Shown here in pieces: positions 1 to 11,160 of a stretch of 64,000 bases of DNA. Numbering within the stretch: the stretch's first letter is position 1; each line of letters opens with the position of its first letter. Made by a program: the position numbers and the translations under genes. The notes below the pieces were generated by a model. The model ran no database searches and had not been told where the DNA came from. It worked only from the letters and a program-made list of their open reading frames with translations. The DNA is from Lysobacter sp. S4-A87 (GTDB taxonomy: Bacteria > Pseudomonadota > Gammaproteobacteria > Xanthomonadales > Xanthomonadaceae). The stretch covers positions 2,356,001 through 2,420,000 of the forward strand of contig NZ_CP093341.1 in NCBI RefSeq assembly GCF_022637455.1, written 5' to 3'.

Positions 1-375
1 CAGCGCCTCTGGCCGGCGTGACAGCTTCCCCGTCAGCGTCCAGTGGCGCAGGGCGCCGATCTGGCTCTCGATGCGTTCCTGCTCGAACGACAGCCATTGC
101 CAGGTCCTGGCCCGCCCGTAGGCATCGTCGGGCAGGTACTGGCTCCCTTCGGCCAGGTACATCAGGATCGCGTTCGACTCGGCGAGCGTGCGGCCATCGT
201 CGAGTTCGATGGCCGGCACGGTGCCGGTGGGGCTGATCGCCAGGAAGTCGGGCTGGCGGCCCTGGCCCTCGAAGATGCTGACAGGGCGGGTCTGCCAGGG
301 CCGCCCGAGCTGCTGCAGCAGCTGGCGGACCTTCCAGGCATTGCGTGAGGGCAGGTAGTCGTAAAGGGTGAGCAT
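1..375 (-). CDS. Glutathione S-transferase family protein (partial, 3' end outside window)
   Basis: The 125 visible residues start at an ATG read leftwards and run off the window edge without a stop. The first ~80 residues form a thioredoxin-fold GST N-terminal domain. A candidate catalytic Ser10 sits in the LPSRNAWKV segment, the TVPAI motif (cis-Pro54) is present, and the glutathione-binding ESNAI segment lies near residues 67-71. The rest is the start of the helical C-terminal domain. The family conjugates or reduces small molecules with glutathione in the cytoplasm; the substrate cannot be read from sequence. It is divergent from queF, with 129 bp between the starts. Confidence 0.85.
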   Translation of the reverse strand, partial: MLTLYDYLPSRNAWKVRQLLQQLGRPWQTRPVSIFEGQGRQPDFLAISPTGTVPAIELDDGRTLAESNAILMYLAEGSQYLPDDAYGRARTWQWLSFEQERIESQIGALRHWTLTGKLSRRPEAL

Positions 376-504
376 CGGGCGGCCCGGCGTGATCGATGGC
401 GACAGTCTCGACCGCCGCCCTCGCGGCCGATATCCGTTCCTTGCGCTGCCTTGCCCCGCTTGCCGGTCAGGTTCGTGCGTGCCGGCGCGGGTAAAATCAC
501 CGCC

Positions 505-1326
505 ATGACCGCCCAAGACCTGCCGCTCGGCCGCCACGTCGACTACCCGCGCGAGTACGACGCCTCCCTGCTGTTCCCGATCGCCCGGGCGCTCGGCCGG
601 GGCGATATCGGCATCGACGACAACGCACTGCCGTTCATCGGCGTGGACCGCTGGCATGCCTACGAACTGAGCTGGCTCGACGGCCACGGCAAGCCGCACG
701 TCGGCACCGCGACGATCACGGTGCCGGCGACCTCGCCGAACCTGGTCGAGTCGAAGTCGCTGAAGCTGTATCTCAACTCGTTCAACTCCACGCGTTTCGA
801 CAGCGACCAGGCGGTGCGCGAGCGCATGGCCGCCGACCTGTCCGCTGCCGCCGGTGCACAGGTGGACGTTGCGTTCGGCCTGCCGCCGATCGACGAGAGC
901 GCCGACAACGCGGTGGTCGATTGCATCGACGGCCTCGATGTCGCCATCGACGACTATGGCCCGCCCCATGCCGGCCATCTCAGCGTGGACCCGGCACAGA
1001 TCGTCAGCGAAACACTGACCAGCTCGCTGTTGAAGTCGAACTGCCCGGTCACCGGCCAGCCCGACTGGGCACGCGTGGTGATCTCCTACCACGGTGCGAA
1101 ACTCGATCGCGCCGGCCTGCTGCGCTACCTGGTGTCGTTCCGCGATCACGCCGAATTCCACGAGCAGTGCGTGGAGCGCATCTTCGCCGACCTGACCGCG
1201 CATGCTTCGCCGCAACGGCTTTCGGTGGAAGCCCGCTACACCCGTCGCGGCGGCCTGGACATCAATCCGTGGCGCGCGGCACCGGGCACCGCGCAACCCA
1301 CCGCAGGTCGCGACGAGAGGCAGTAA
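505..1326 (+). CDS. queF: NADPH-dependent 7-cyano-7-deazaguanine reductase (QueF, long form)
   Basis: 273 residues, the length of the two-domain (YqcD-type) QueF that reduces preQ0 to preQ1 in queuosine biosynthesis. Cys180 in the [11 protein letters not shown] motif forms the thioimide with the nitrile, and Asp187 is the usual proton donor. The [13 protein letters not shown] segment (81-93) and the FHE triplet (218-220) match the family's NADPH and substrate sites. An upstream in-frame start at 451 would add 18 residues unlike the family, so the ATG at 505 (MTAQDLPLG) is preferred. It stands alone between a divergent GST gene and a LysM gene. Confidence 0.95.
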   Translation: MTAQDLPLGRHVDYPREYDASLLFPIARALGRGDIGIDDNALPFIGVDRWHAYELSWLDGHGKPHVGTATITVPATSPNLVESKSLKLYLNSFNSTRFDSDQAVRERMAADLSAAAGAQVDVAFGLPPIDESADNAVVDCIDGLDVAIDDYGPPHAGHLSVDPAQIVSETLTSSLLKSNCPVTGQPDWARVVISYHGAKLDRAGLLRYLVSFRDHAEFHEQCVERIFADLTAHASPQRLSVEARYTRRGGLDINPWRAAPGTAQPTAGRDERQ

Positions 1327-1442
1327 ACAGCGGCGTGCATCACAACGCTAATGACTTGTGACGGAGCTCACCCGGTCGCCATATTTCCTTAACAAGGCGC
1401 ATGTCATGGTGCTTCGGCCATTCCGGCAGGAGCCACCCACCC

Positions 1443-1742
1443 ATGACCACACCGGATAAGAAAGCCGATTTCTCCGGCGTCAGCGCCAACGTCGACACCA
1501 CCGCCGAGAAGGTCGAAAAGGCCGATTTCTCAGGCGTGAACGCATCCGTCGACACCACCGCCGAGAAGGTCGGTGAGCAGACCTACACCGTCGCCAAGGG
1601 CGACACGCTTTCGCATATCGCCAAGCAGTTCTACGGCAGCGCGAACAAGTGGAACGCGATCTTCGAAGCCAATCGCGACCAGCTCGACGATCCCGACAGG
1701 ATCCAGCCCGGCCAGGTGCTGAAGATCCCGCCGCAGGACTGA
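1443..1742 (+). CDS. LysM domain protein with duplicated N-terminal segment
   Basis: 99 residues. The C-terminal ~50 residues ([19 protein letters not shown] through GQVLKIPP) are a LysM domain, a peptidoglycan or chitin binding fold similar to the C-terminus of the potassium-binding protein Kbp/YgaU. Kbp, however, carries a BON domain in front, and here that is replaced by two near-identical 19-residue units beginning KADFSGV and ending DTTAEKV. No signal peptide is visible, so location is uncertain (Kbp is cytoplasmic). The ATG at 1443 is chosen because the KADFSGV unit follows directly; an in-frame TTG/ATG region further upstream adds nothing conserved. Confidence 0.8.
   Translation: MTTPDKKADFSGVSANVDTTAEKVEKADFSGVNASVDTTAEKVGEQTYTVAKGDTLSHIAKQFYGSANKWNAIFEANRDQLDDPDRIQPGQVLKIPPQD
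1461..1574 (+). repeat. 57-bp direct tandem duplication inside the LysM gene
   Basis: Two adjacent 57-nt units (1461-1517 and 1518-1574), each coding for 19 residues of the form [18 protein letters not shown] plus one. The protein copies differ at only three or four positions, the DNA at a handful of sites, so the duplication looks fairly recent or under constraint. Confidence 0.85.
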
Positions 1743-1803
1743 CGTCGCCATTGCTTCCCTTCCCCATTCCCCTTTGCGCCAAGAGTTCCAAGGAGATCGA
1801 CTC

Positions 1804-2295
1804 ATGATCAATCGCAATCGCCTGCACTACGCCGTGGCAGTCGCCTTGCTGGCATCGCTCGCCATGGTGGGCTGCAAGAAGAAGGAAGAACCCGTTGCAG
1901 TAACGCCACCGCCGGTCGAGACGGCGCCGGTGGCACCGGCCGAGCCGATGCCGGCACCGGTTCCGGCCGGAGTGGCCGTCACCAGCGTGACCCTGGGCAC
2001 CGCCACGGGCGCAGACAAGAAGATCACCGCACCGACGATGGCCTTCACACCCAACGACAAGATCATCGTGTCGGTGGCCACCGATGGCACCGCGAGCAAT
2101 GCCGAAGTTGCCACGCGCCTGGTCTATCAGGATGGCCAGACCGCCGGCGACATGAAGCAGGCGCTCAACACCACTGGCGCGGAAACGACCAACTTCGAGT
2201 TCACCAACGCCAATCCGTGGCCGGCAGGCAAGTACAAGGCCGAAGTCACCGTCAACGGTGCGCCGGCCTCGACCACGGAGTTCGAGATCAAGTAA
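1804..2295 (+). CDS. Hypothetical lipoprotein
   Basis: 163 residues with a classic lipoprotein signal: a charged start, a hydrophobic stretch and a lipobox ending SLAMVGC at about residue 24, followed by KKKEE. A Pro/Ala/Val-rich linker leads into a beta-rich domain of ~100 residues with repeated xxVTVNG-like strands, an immunoglobulin-like or DUF-type exported domain I do not recognise. A strong Shine-Dalgarno (aaggag, 1789-1794) lies just ahead of the ATG. It probably sits in the outer membrane, since +2 is Lys rather than Asp. A rho-independent terminator follows directly. Confidence 0.8.
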   Translation: MINRNRLHYAVAVALLASLAMVGCKKKEEPVAVTPPPVETAPVAPAEPMPAPVPAGVAVTSVTLGTATGADKKITAPTMAFTPNDKIIVSVATDGTASNAEVATRLVYQDGQTAGDMKQALNTTGAETTNFEFTNANPWPAGKYKAEVTVNGAPASTTEFEIK

Positions 2296-2340
2296 CGCAC
2301 ACCAGAACCCTCTCTCCCCCACCCCATGGTGGGCAAGCAT

Positions 2341-2371
2341 GGGCGCGGTCCTTTGCCGCGCCCCTTTTTTT
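2341..2371 (+). terminator. Rho-independent terminator after the lipoprotein gene
   Basis: Perfect 8-bp GC stem (gggcgcgg / ccgcgccc) with a 7-nt loop followed by seven T residues. Confidence 0.9.
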
Positions 2372-2386
2372 GGGCGCTGTGAATGC

Positions 2387-2460
2387 GTAGCCCGGGTAAG
2401 CGAAGCGCACCCGGGACCTGCACGGCTCCCGGGTGCGGCCGTTGGCCTTGCCCGGGCTAC
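2387..2460. repeat. Paired inverted GTAG-type palindromic repeat (REP-like)
   Basis: One copy at 2387-2415 (gtagcccgggtaagcg... ending cacccggg) and an inverted, slightly longer copy at 2428-2460 (cccgggtgcgg... ending cccgggctac), separated by 12 bp. Related copies occur at four other loci in the window. The GTAG start and imperfect palindrome resemble REP elements mobilised by REP-associated tyrosine transposases. Confidence 0.8.
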
Positions 2461-2494
2461 CGGAACAATCATGTGGGGTTGAGAACATCGGACA

Positions 2495-2881
2495 TCAGCG
2501 CGACGGGAACTCGCCGTCGACGTAGTACCAGCGCCCGTCCTCGCGCACGAACCGGCTCAGCTCATGCAGCCGCACCGCCGCGGCGCCGCCCACCTTGTAG
2601 CGGGCCACGAACTCGACGATGGCGCTGTCAGCACCGGTCATTGCATGCCGCTTCACCTCCAGCCCGAGCCAGCGGGTCGCTGCGCTGTCGCCCAGGTCGA
2701 GCGGCGACGGCCGGGTATCGGCATGCCAGGTCGCACGCAGGTAGTCACTGTCGCCCAGGACGTAGGCGCTGTAACGCGAGCGCATCAGGGCTTCGGCCGT
2801 GGCGGCGGCCACGCCGGCATGGAGCGGGCCGCAGCAATCGGCGTACGGTCGGCCGAGACCGCAGGGACAGGTGGCGGACAT
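2495..2881 (-). CDS. YchJ-family (UPF0225) SEC-C zinc-binding protein
   Basis: 128 residues. The N-terminus MSATCPCGLGRPYADCC is a SEC-C zinc knuckle (CxCx8CC) as found at the end of SecA, followed by the NTF2-like fold of the YchJ family (LMRSRYSAYVLGDSDYL, YLRATWH, FVARYKVGG). The ATG at 2881 puts the zinc motif at the extreme N-terminus as in YchJ; a longer reading from 2947 adds 22 unlike residues. Function of the family is unknown. It is divergent from a second SEC-C protein gene starting about 98 bp away. Confidence 0.85.
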   Translation of the reverse strand: MSATCPCGLGRPYADCCGPLHAGVAAATAEALMRSRYSAYVLGDSDYLRATWHADTRPSPLDLGDSAATRWLGLEVKRHAMTGADSAIVEFVARYKVGGAAAVRLHELSRFVREDGRWYYVDGEFPSR

Positions 2882-2978
2882 GGGCGCGCGACGCTGAATC
2901 GGGGAGATGGCGCATTCTCGGCGAGAAAACACGCATGCGACTACCATGTCGCGTTTCTGTGATCGCGAGTTTCCCCCG

Positions 2979-3686
<708 letters not shown>

Positions 3687-3826
3687 CAGGCCAGAACGCC
3701 GGCGTATGGAGCCGGGCGGCGCACACACTGTTGCGTCCCGGCGCTTTGCCCACCCCCGCCTAAACCGCGACAATGCGACGGTTGCGCGCCTGCGGGCGCG
3801 CGTCGCCATCGGCATCACCGGCGTGA

Positions 3827-6130
<2,304 letters not shown>

Positions 6131-6156
6131 GGCCGAGCTGCCGTTGGTGTGAGAGG

Positions 6157-6184
6157 AAGGCCCGGCGCGAGTCGGGCCTTTTCT
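6157..6184 (+). terminator. Terminator after icd
   Basis: 8-bp stem (aaggcccg / cgggcctt) with an 8-nt loop followed by a T-rich run (ttcttt). Confidence 0.75.
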
Positions 6185-6202
6185 TTGGTGCGGACGTCAG
6201 GG

Positions 6203-6240
6203 CAACGTCCGTGGATCCCCGCGTTCGCCAGGATGACGGT
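6203..6240. repeat. Short dispersed sequence (gcaacgtccgtggatccccgc type)
   Basis: The 21-bp stretch ending in ggatccccgc is nearly identical (one difference) to 41223-41243 upstream of gyrB, both in intergenic DNA. The continuation here (gcgttcgccaggatgac) resembles a degenerate palindromic intergenic repeat common in proteobacteria. Confidence 0.5.
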
Positions 6241-6254
6241 GATGCGCGCGTGGG

Positions 6255-7325
6255 TCAGCGCGACGGCGGCGCCGAAGGCCGAACATACGGCAGGCTCGCA
6301 TTCCGATCCCGCTCCAGCTCCCGCTGCTGGAACAACCGGTTCGCCTTCTCCTCCGTCATCTCGAACTTCGGCGCCACGTACGGCAGCAGCAGGCGCAGCC
6401 ACGAACGGCTGATCCGCCGTGCCTCCTCCGGGCAACCCTTGGCACGCGCCTCCGGCAGATCGCCATTGGTGACGATGCTCAGGTACCGCGCCGGATCGCT
6501 GCCATACAACAGGCACTGCAGATTGAAATAGCGCTGCTCGCCGAGCGCATGCTCGTCGGCGTAGGCATCCAGGTTGTACTCACCCGTGCTGCGCGCCAGG
6601 AACCAGTTCGACGCCATGCGCAGGTTATCGGTGACCACGGTCGTCGACTCGTCGAGCCCGGCAAAACGCAGCATCAGCGTCGTGGCCAGCTGGTCGACCG
6701 CGTCTTCCTCGCGGCCGGTGATCGGGATCTGCAGCATGTTGATCAGCGCATGGCCGGTCTCGTGCAGGATGATGAAGCGCACGTTGGCTTCCAGGTAACG
6801 CTGCGCATAGCCGTCGCCGAGCTTGTTCTGCGCGGCCATCTCGCGACCGCGTTCGAGCAGTACCTTCATCGTCTCGTAGCACATCACCACTTCGCCGCGC
6901 TCGGGCGAGTAGAACGCATTGGGTTCGCCGCACTCGGCGGTGAGGTAGTTGATCTGGCGCGGCAGCATCAGCATGCCGTCGATGGCCTGCACTTCCGGCA
7001 GCTTGTGCAGCATGTCGCCGTCATGGGCGAGCTTGTAGTACTCCTCCAGCGCGGGGGTCTTCGGCTTGACGTACTCGTAGCCGAACTGCACGCCACCCAC
7101 CTTGGTCTCGGCGTCGGCGGCCTTGCCGAACACGACAGGCTTGAGCGCGGCCAGTTCGTCGGTGACCGCCTTCTCGGCTTCGGCGCGACCTTCGATCCGG
7201 CCTTCGGCGCGTGCCGCAGCCAGCTTCGCCGGCTCGCGCTTGGCGACGATGAGCGAATAGCCGAAGGCGCCGCTGACCGCTCCAAGGGCCAACGACAACG
7301 TGACGATCAGGACTCTTGGCGACAT
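6255..7325 (-). CDS. DUF4344-like putative zinc metallopeptidase
   Basis: 356 residues. An N-terminal hydrophobic segment (residues ~4-26) suggests a signal peptide or a single membrane anchor. The zinc motif HETGH (with the sequence [15 protein letters not shown]) sits near residue 197, followed ~16 residues on by EEDAVDQLA, which could supply the third ligand. This arrangement and the surrounding sequence fit the DUF4344 putative metallopeptidase family, probably periplasmic. The substrate is unknown. The upstream neighbour on the same strand is an EamA transporter 92 bp away; no obvious functional link. Confidence 0.75.
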   Translation of the reverse strand: MSPRVLIVTLSLALGAVSGAFGYSLIVAKREPAKLAAARAEGRIEGRAEAEKAVTDELAALKPVVFGKAADAETKVGGVQFGYEYVKPKTPALEEYYKLAHDGDMLHKLPEVQAIDGMLMLPRQINYLTAECGEPNAFYSPERGEVVMCYETMKVLLERGREMAAQNKLGDGYAQRYLEANVRFIILHETGHALINMLQIPITGREEDAVDQLATTLMLRFAGLDESTTVVTDNLRMASNWFLARSTGEYNLDAYADEHALGEQRYFNLQCLLYGSDPARYLSIVTNGDLPEARAKGCPEEARRISRSWLRLLLPYVAPKFEMTEEKANRLFQQRELERDRNASLPYVRPSAPPSR

Positions 7326-7417
7326 GCGCTTCCCCGTTGCGCTTCACAGTTGTGGCGAACCACGCGCCACGCCCGGATCGTAACGGCTTGGGAGGCCCGG
7401 CGGAACCGCCCTCTCGT

Positions 7418-8386
7418 TCAGGTGCCGTGGACTTCGGCGACGGTAGGCTCAGGGCGGATGCGCACCGCCCACATCACGCCGGCGATCAGCAGCGCGATGC
7501 CCAGCAGGGTCAGCGCGCCCGGCATCCGGCCGCGCAGCGCGAAGGCATAGGCCAGCGCCGCCAGCGTCTCGAACACGATCAGCTGCCCGGCCAGCGCGGT
7601 CGGCAAGCGCTGGCTGGCCTCGTTCCAGCAGGTCGTGCCCAGCCAGGAGGCAAACAGACCGATCGCCGCCATCAGGCCGATGAAGAACCAGGGTCGCGGA
7701 CCGAAGGGCATCGTGAAGTCGGCACCGGCCAGCGCCATGCCTATCCACAGCAGGCCATAGCCCGCCGCGGCCAGTGGCAAGGTGGCCACGCCCTGCGCGG
7801 TTGCCCAGGTGCGCGGGCTGCGGTCCGGGTGGGCGCGGAGCCAGTCGGCGTTGCGCAGCGGATACCAGGTCCAGCAGGCGACGGCGACGATCGCCAGCAG
7901 CGCGCCCTGGGCGTAGCGGAGCGGATCGGCGCCGGGATCGGCGCGCAGTGCCTGCAGCTCGACATGGTTCACGCAGCCGATGCCGGCGGCGATCAGCAAC
8001 AGCGACGGCAGCAGCGCGCGCCACGGCAAGCGGCCGTCACGCCGGTGGTCGCGCAGGTTCGCGCTGATCGCGATCACCACCGGCAAGGTACCGATGATCA
8101 TCGTCGGCAACGGCGCTCCGGCGCGCTGGATCGCGCTGGCCAGGCACAGGTAGTAGACGAGGTTGCCGACGATGGCCAGCTTCAGCGCCTCGATCCAGTC
8201 GCTGCGCGTGAGGCGCCGCAACGCGGCGCGGTCCATCCACGCCAGCGGCAGCGCGATCAGGCCGAAGGCGAGGTAGCGGCCCACTGACTGCAGTGCCGCC
8301 GGGTACTCCGGCAGCAGCAGCGGGCCGACGAAGACCAGGCCCCACATCAGGCCGGCAGCTAGCGCGTAGAGGGTTCCAATCCACAT
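7418..8386 (-). CDS. EamA/DMT-superfamily transporter
   Basis: 322 residues with about ten predicted transmembrane helices spread over the protein, the two-fold EamA repeat topology of the drug/metabolite transporters. Charged loops such as WMDRAALRRLTRSDW separate the helices. It likely exports a small metabolite across the inner membrane; the substrate is not evident. It lies 70 bp downstream of an AraC-type regulator on the same strand, so the regulator may control it. Confidence 0.85.
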   Translation of the reverse strand: MWIGTLYALAAGLMWGLVFVGPLLLPEYPAALQSVGRYLAFGLIALPLAWMDRAALRRLTRSDWIEALKLAIVGNLVYYLCLASAIQRAGAPLPTMIIGTLPVVIAISANLRDHRRDGRLPWRALLPSLLLIAAGIGCVNHVELQALRADPGADPLRYAQGALLAIVAVACWTWYPLRNADWLRAHPDRSPRTWATAQGVATLPLAAAGYGLLWIGMALAGADFTMPFGPRPWFFIGLMAAIGLFASWLGTTCWNEASQRLPTALAGQLIVFETLAALAYAFALRGRMPGALTLLGIALLIAGVMWAVRIRPEPTVAEVHGT

Positions 8387-8456
8387 GGGCGCAGCTTGCG
8401 CGGTGGCAGGCCTGCTGTCTTGAACCAGATTGCGGTCCGGCCGATCCGCGGCGCTG

Positions 8457-9278
8457 CTACGACTGCACCTGCTGCCGGTAGCGCGCCGGCGTGACGCCGT
8501 AGCGACGGGCGAAGGCGCGCGTGAGGTGGGCCTGGTCGCTCAGGCCGACGGCCGCCGCCACGCGTGCGGGTGCCTGGCCGCCCGCCAGCAAGCGCTTGGC
8601 TTCGAACAAGCGCAGCGCCATCAGCATCTGCTGCGGCGTAGCGTGGTGGACCGCGCGGAAGCTGCGCAGGAAGTGGAACGGGCTCAGCCCCGCCACTCCC
8701 GCCAGTTCATCCAGCGTCATCGAACGCTCGAGGTTCGCGCGCAGGTAATCAATGACCGGGGTGAATCGCGGCGCGGCTTGGCGTGCCATCGGCGGCCGCC
8801 GCGCCTGGCGGGCGAATGCGTCCAGCAACTGCGACAGCAGGCTGTCGAACGCCAGCGGCTCGCCTGCCTGCCACAGGCCGTCGAGCAGCGCCGTCACCTT
8901 TCGCGCGCTTGCCGGATCGTGGGCGACCGCGTCGGCGAACCACCAGCCGCGCTCGCCGGTGACGGCTTCCACCACGTCCGGATCGATGTAGGCCATGCGG
9001 TAGCGCCAGCCGCCGTCGGTCTCGGCGCGCCCGGTGTGCAGCGCGTCGGGATTCATCAGCACCAGCGAGTCCGGCGGCGCCAGGTGCTCGCTGCCGTGGT
9101 AGCGGAAGCGTTCGACCCCTGACTCGATCGCGCCCAGGCCAAAGGCTTCGTGCGTGTGCGGCTCGAAGGCGTGGCGGACGATGTGCGCGCGATACAGCTC
9201 GATGCCGCGGCGGTGCGCCGGCCGGCGGAACTGCGCCACGTCCTGCGGATGCTCGAACTGGAGAGGGACGCCTTGCAT
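8457..9278 (-). CDS. AraC-family transcriptional regulator
   Basis: 273 residues. Residues ~10-110 form a cupin-type sensor domain (HTHEAFGLGAIESG), and the last ~100 residues hold the paired AraC helix-turn-helices (MTLDELAGVAGLSPFHFLRSF and VAAAVGLSDQAHLTRAFARRYGVTPARYR). The ATG at 9278 (MQGVPLQFEHP) is preferred to one at 9335 because the longer N-terminus is low-complexity. This type often controls a neighbouring efflux gene; here the same-strand EamA transporter follows after 70 bp. Confidence 0.88.
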   Translation of the reverse strand: MQGVPLQFEHPQDVAQFRRPAHRRGIELYRAHIVRHAFEPHTHEAFGLGAIESGVERFRYHGSEHLAPPDSLVLMNPDALHTGRAETDGGWRYRMAYIDPDVVEAVTGERGWWFADAVAHDPASARKVTALLDGLWQAGEPLAFDSLLSQLLDAFARQARRPPMARQAAPRFTPVIDYLRANLERSMTLDELAGVAGLSPFHFLRSFRAVHHATPQQMLMALRLFEAKRLLAGGQAPARVAAAVGLSDQAHLTRAFARRYGVTPARYRQQVQS

Positions 9279-9379
9279 GTGCCGATGATGCCACTGGCGG
9301 CCCGCGCAGGCCGCCCTGCCCGCGGCGCCATGCACTCGACGCCATGCCCGCGACGACGGCGTGCATGGCGGAGTGGAGG

Positions 9380-9613
9380 TCAGTAACGCGCCAGGTGCAG
9401 TGGCGGATAGACCAGCGGCGGCTCGGCCTCGAGCGCGCGGGCGAACGCCGCTTCATCGATGTCATCGCCATGAAGACCTGCGCTGGACAGGGCAAAGGCG
9501 CGCGGCGGGTTGGCGCGGCGCGCGTAGCGCTGGGCAAACAACGGCGCGCCGAACGCCAGCTCATGATCGGTCGGACCGGTATCGCGCAGGGACTCGTTCT
9601 TGAACAGCTGCAT
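9380..9613 (-). CDS. Small hypothetical protein, 77 residues
   Basis: Not recognised. It starts MQLFKNESLRD, with a GGAG-type ribosome site about 10 bp ahead of the ATG. No signal peptide or membrane segment; the body is Arg/Ala/Pro-rich and ends PPLVYPPLHLARY. Its start shares the pattern M-x-[IL]-F-x-N with the next small gene upstream (9757-9972), and both lie on the minus strand beside a LysR gene. That similarity is short and could be chance. Confidence 0.55.
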   Translation of the reverse strand: MQLFKNESLRDTGPTDHELAFGAPLFAQRYARRANPPRAFALSSAGLHGDDIDEAAFARALEAEPPLVYPPLHLARY

Positions 9614-9756
9614 GGCATTACTCCGTGGGGGAGGGAGTAGCCGAGCCCTGGCACCGTCCGTGGCGCCGCCTCGACTTCGTGTCCACGCTACCGGCCGGCC
9701 GTGACATCACGCCTTCGCGGGCATTGCGGTTTTGTTCCGTCTGTCCTTCGCCGCGT

Positions 9757-9972
9757 TCAGGCGCAGCAGCCGATGGCACAGGCGTCGAGCTCGGGCGCGG
9801 ACCGCGCCTCCTCGACCCGGCGCGCGGCGCGCGCGTGGCCCAGCGGGGCGAAGTACTTCTCCGACGCAGCGCGGTTGCCGTAGCCGTGCGAGTAACGGTC
9901 GTCGTCCTCGTCGAAGGGATGCGGGTCGGCCTGATGGCCCTGCAGGAACAACAGATTGGTGAAGATGTTCAT
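9757..9972 (-). CDS. Small hypothetical protein with Cys-rich C-terminus, 71 residues
   Basis: Not recognised. It reads MNIFTNLLFLQGHQADPH at the start, has an acidic/His/Tyr-rich middle (DEDDDRYSHGYG) and ends ACAIGCCA with three cysteines in the last six residues. A GGGAG ribosome site lies just ahead of the ATG. It is divergent from a LysR regulator gene, with a perfect dyad in the shared 161-bp gap, so it is a likely target of that regulator. The Cys tail could bind metal or form disulphides; this is inference. Confidence 0.6.
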   Translation of the reverse strand: MNIFTNLLFLQGHQADPHPFDEDDDRYSHGYGNRAASEKYFAPLGHARAARRVEEARSAPELDACAIGCCA

Positions 9973-10079
9973 GACGGACTCCCGAGAGGTATTGCCTGCC
10001 TGGCGTGGACAACTTCCTTGAACAGGTTGCAAGATAGGCCTGCTTGATTCGAAGAAAAAGCGACACTTTTGCAAACCAG

Positions 10080-10098
10080 CCTTGAGCGCACCTCAAGG
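10080..10098. promoter_or_regulatory. Probable LysR operator dyad
   Basis: A perfect inverted repeat, ccttgag-N5-ctcaagg, containing the LysR-type T-N11-A core. It is centred ~45 bp upstream of the LysR start codon and between it and the divergent small gene, the usual place for an autoregulatory LysR site. Confidence 0.65.
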
Positions 10099-10133
10099 CT
10101 TGAGGCCCCATCCCAAGCCATGGAAGCCGTCGA

Positions 10134-11093
10134 ATGAGTCGTCCGCCCCTGCAGTCACTGATCGGATTCGCGGCCGCCGCGCGCATGGGCAACCTCACCC
10201 GCGCGGCCGAGTCGATGCACCTGACCGTCAGCGCCCTGAGCCACCAGATCCGCGCGATCGAGGAACGGCTCGGGCGTCGTCTGTTCGTCCGCGGTGCCCG
10301 TGGCGTGCGCCTCACCGATGACGGCCAGGCGTTGTACGAACGCATCGCACCGCACCTGGACGCAATCGAACGTGCGCTGCAGCCGCGCGTGTGCCGCGAC
10401 GATTCGCTGACGATCACGCTGATGCCGTCGTTCGCATCGAGCTGGCTGATGCCGCGGTTGCCGCGCTTCCTTGCCGCGCAACCGCAGCTGGAGATCAGCC
10501 TGCAGTCGAACGTCGGCGTGGTCGACTTCGCCCGCGATACCGCGATCGATGCCGGCATCCGCTTCGGCCCGGGCAAGTGGCCGGGACTGGAAGCGGTGCA
10601 CCTGTTCGACGACTGGGTGACGCCGACCGCGAGCCCGGCGCTGCTCGAACGCCTCGGCTATCCGACGCTGGAAACGCTGGGCAATTTCCCGCTGCTCGGC
10701 GCGCCCGGCGGTCGCTGGAGCGAATGGTTCGCCGAGTTCGGCGGCACGCCGCCGGAGCGCTTCGTCGCCATCCTGGATGATTCGGAGAACCTGCATCGCG
10801 CCGCCGTCGAAGGGCTCGGCATCGTGCTCGGACGGATGACACTGGCGCGACCACTGATCGAGGCCGGGCGCCTGGTGCCGCTGTTCAACGAGCGCTTCAA
10901 GGCCGAGTTCGCCCACTACCTGGTGTTCCCGCCGCGCTCGCGCGGGCACGGTGGTCTGGCGGTGTTCCGCGACTGGCTGCTGGAGGAAGCGCAGGTGTAC
11001 GAGGCGGCCGAAGCGGTGCCGCCGCGTCACATAGAGCCGGCGCCCCAGTCGGGCAAAACCGCGACGCGCGGCAAGGGACGCAAGGCCAGGTGA
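10134..11093 (+). CDS. LysR-family transcriptional regulator (GcvA-like)
   Basis: 319 residues. The N-terminal winged HTH (FAAAARMGNLTRAAESMHLT, SALSHQIRAIEERLG) is followed by a LysR substrate-binding domain from about residue 90 (SFASSWLMPRLPRFLAAQPQL is the typical GcvA-group strand). A basic C-terminal tail (KTATRGKGRKAR) is extra. The effector is unknown. It is divergent from a 71-residue protein gene and shares the dyad at 10080-10098 with it. Confidence 0.9.
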   Translation: MSRPPLQSLIGFAAAARMGNLTRAAESMHLTVSALSHQIRAIEERLGRRLFVRGARGVRLTDDGQALYERIAPHLDAIERALQPRVCRDDSLTITLMPSFASSWLMPRLPRFLAAQPQLEISLQSNVGVVDFARDTAIDAGIRFGPGKWPGLEAVHLFDDWVTPTASPALLERLGYPTLETLGNFPLLGAPGGRWSEWFAEFGGTPPERFVAILDDSENLHRAAVEGLGIVLGRMTLARPLIEAGRLVPLFNERFKAEFAHYLVFPPRSRGHGGLAVFRDWLLEEAQVYEAAEAVPPRHIEPAPQSGKTATRGKGRKAR

Positions 11094-11160
11094 TGGCTGC
11101 GGCCGACGCTTGGGGTTAGGCTGGCGCCCCGCACCGAGTCCTGGCCTGGAGCCCGAACGC

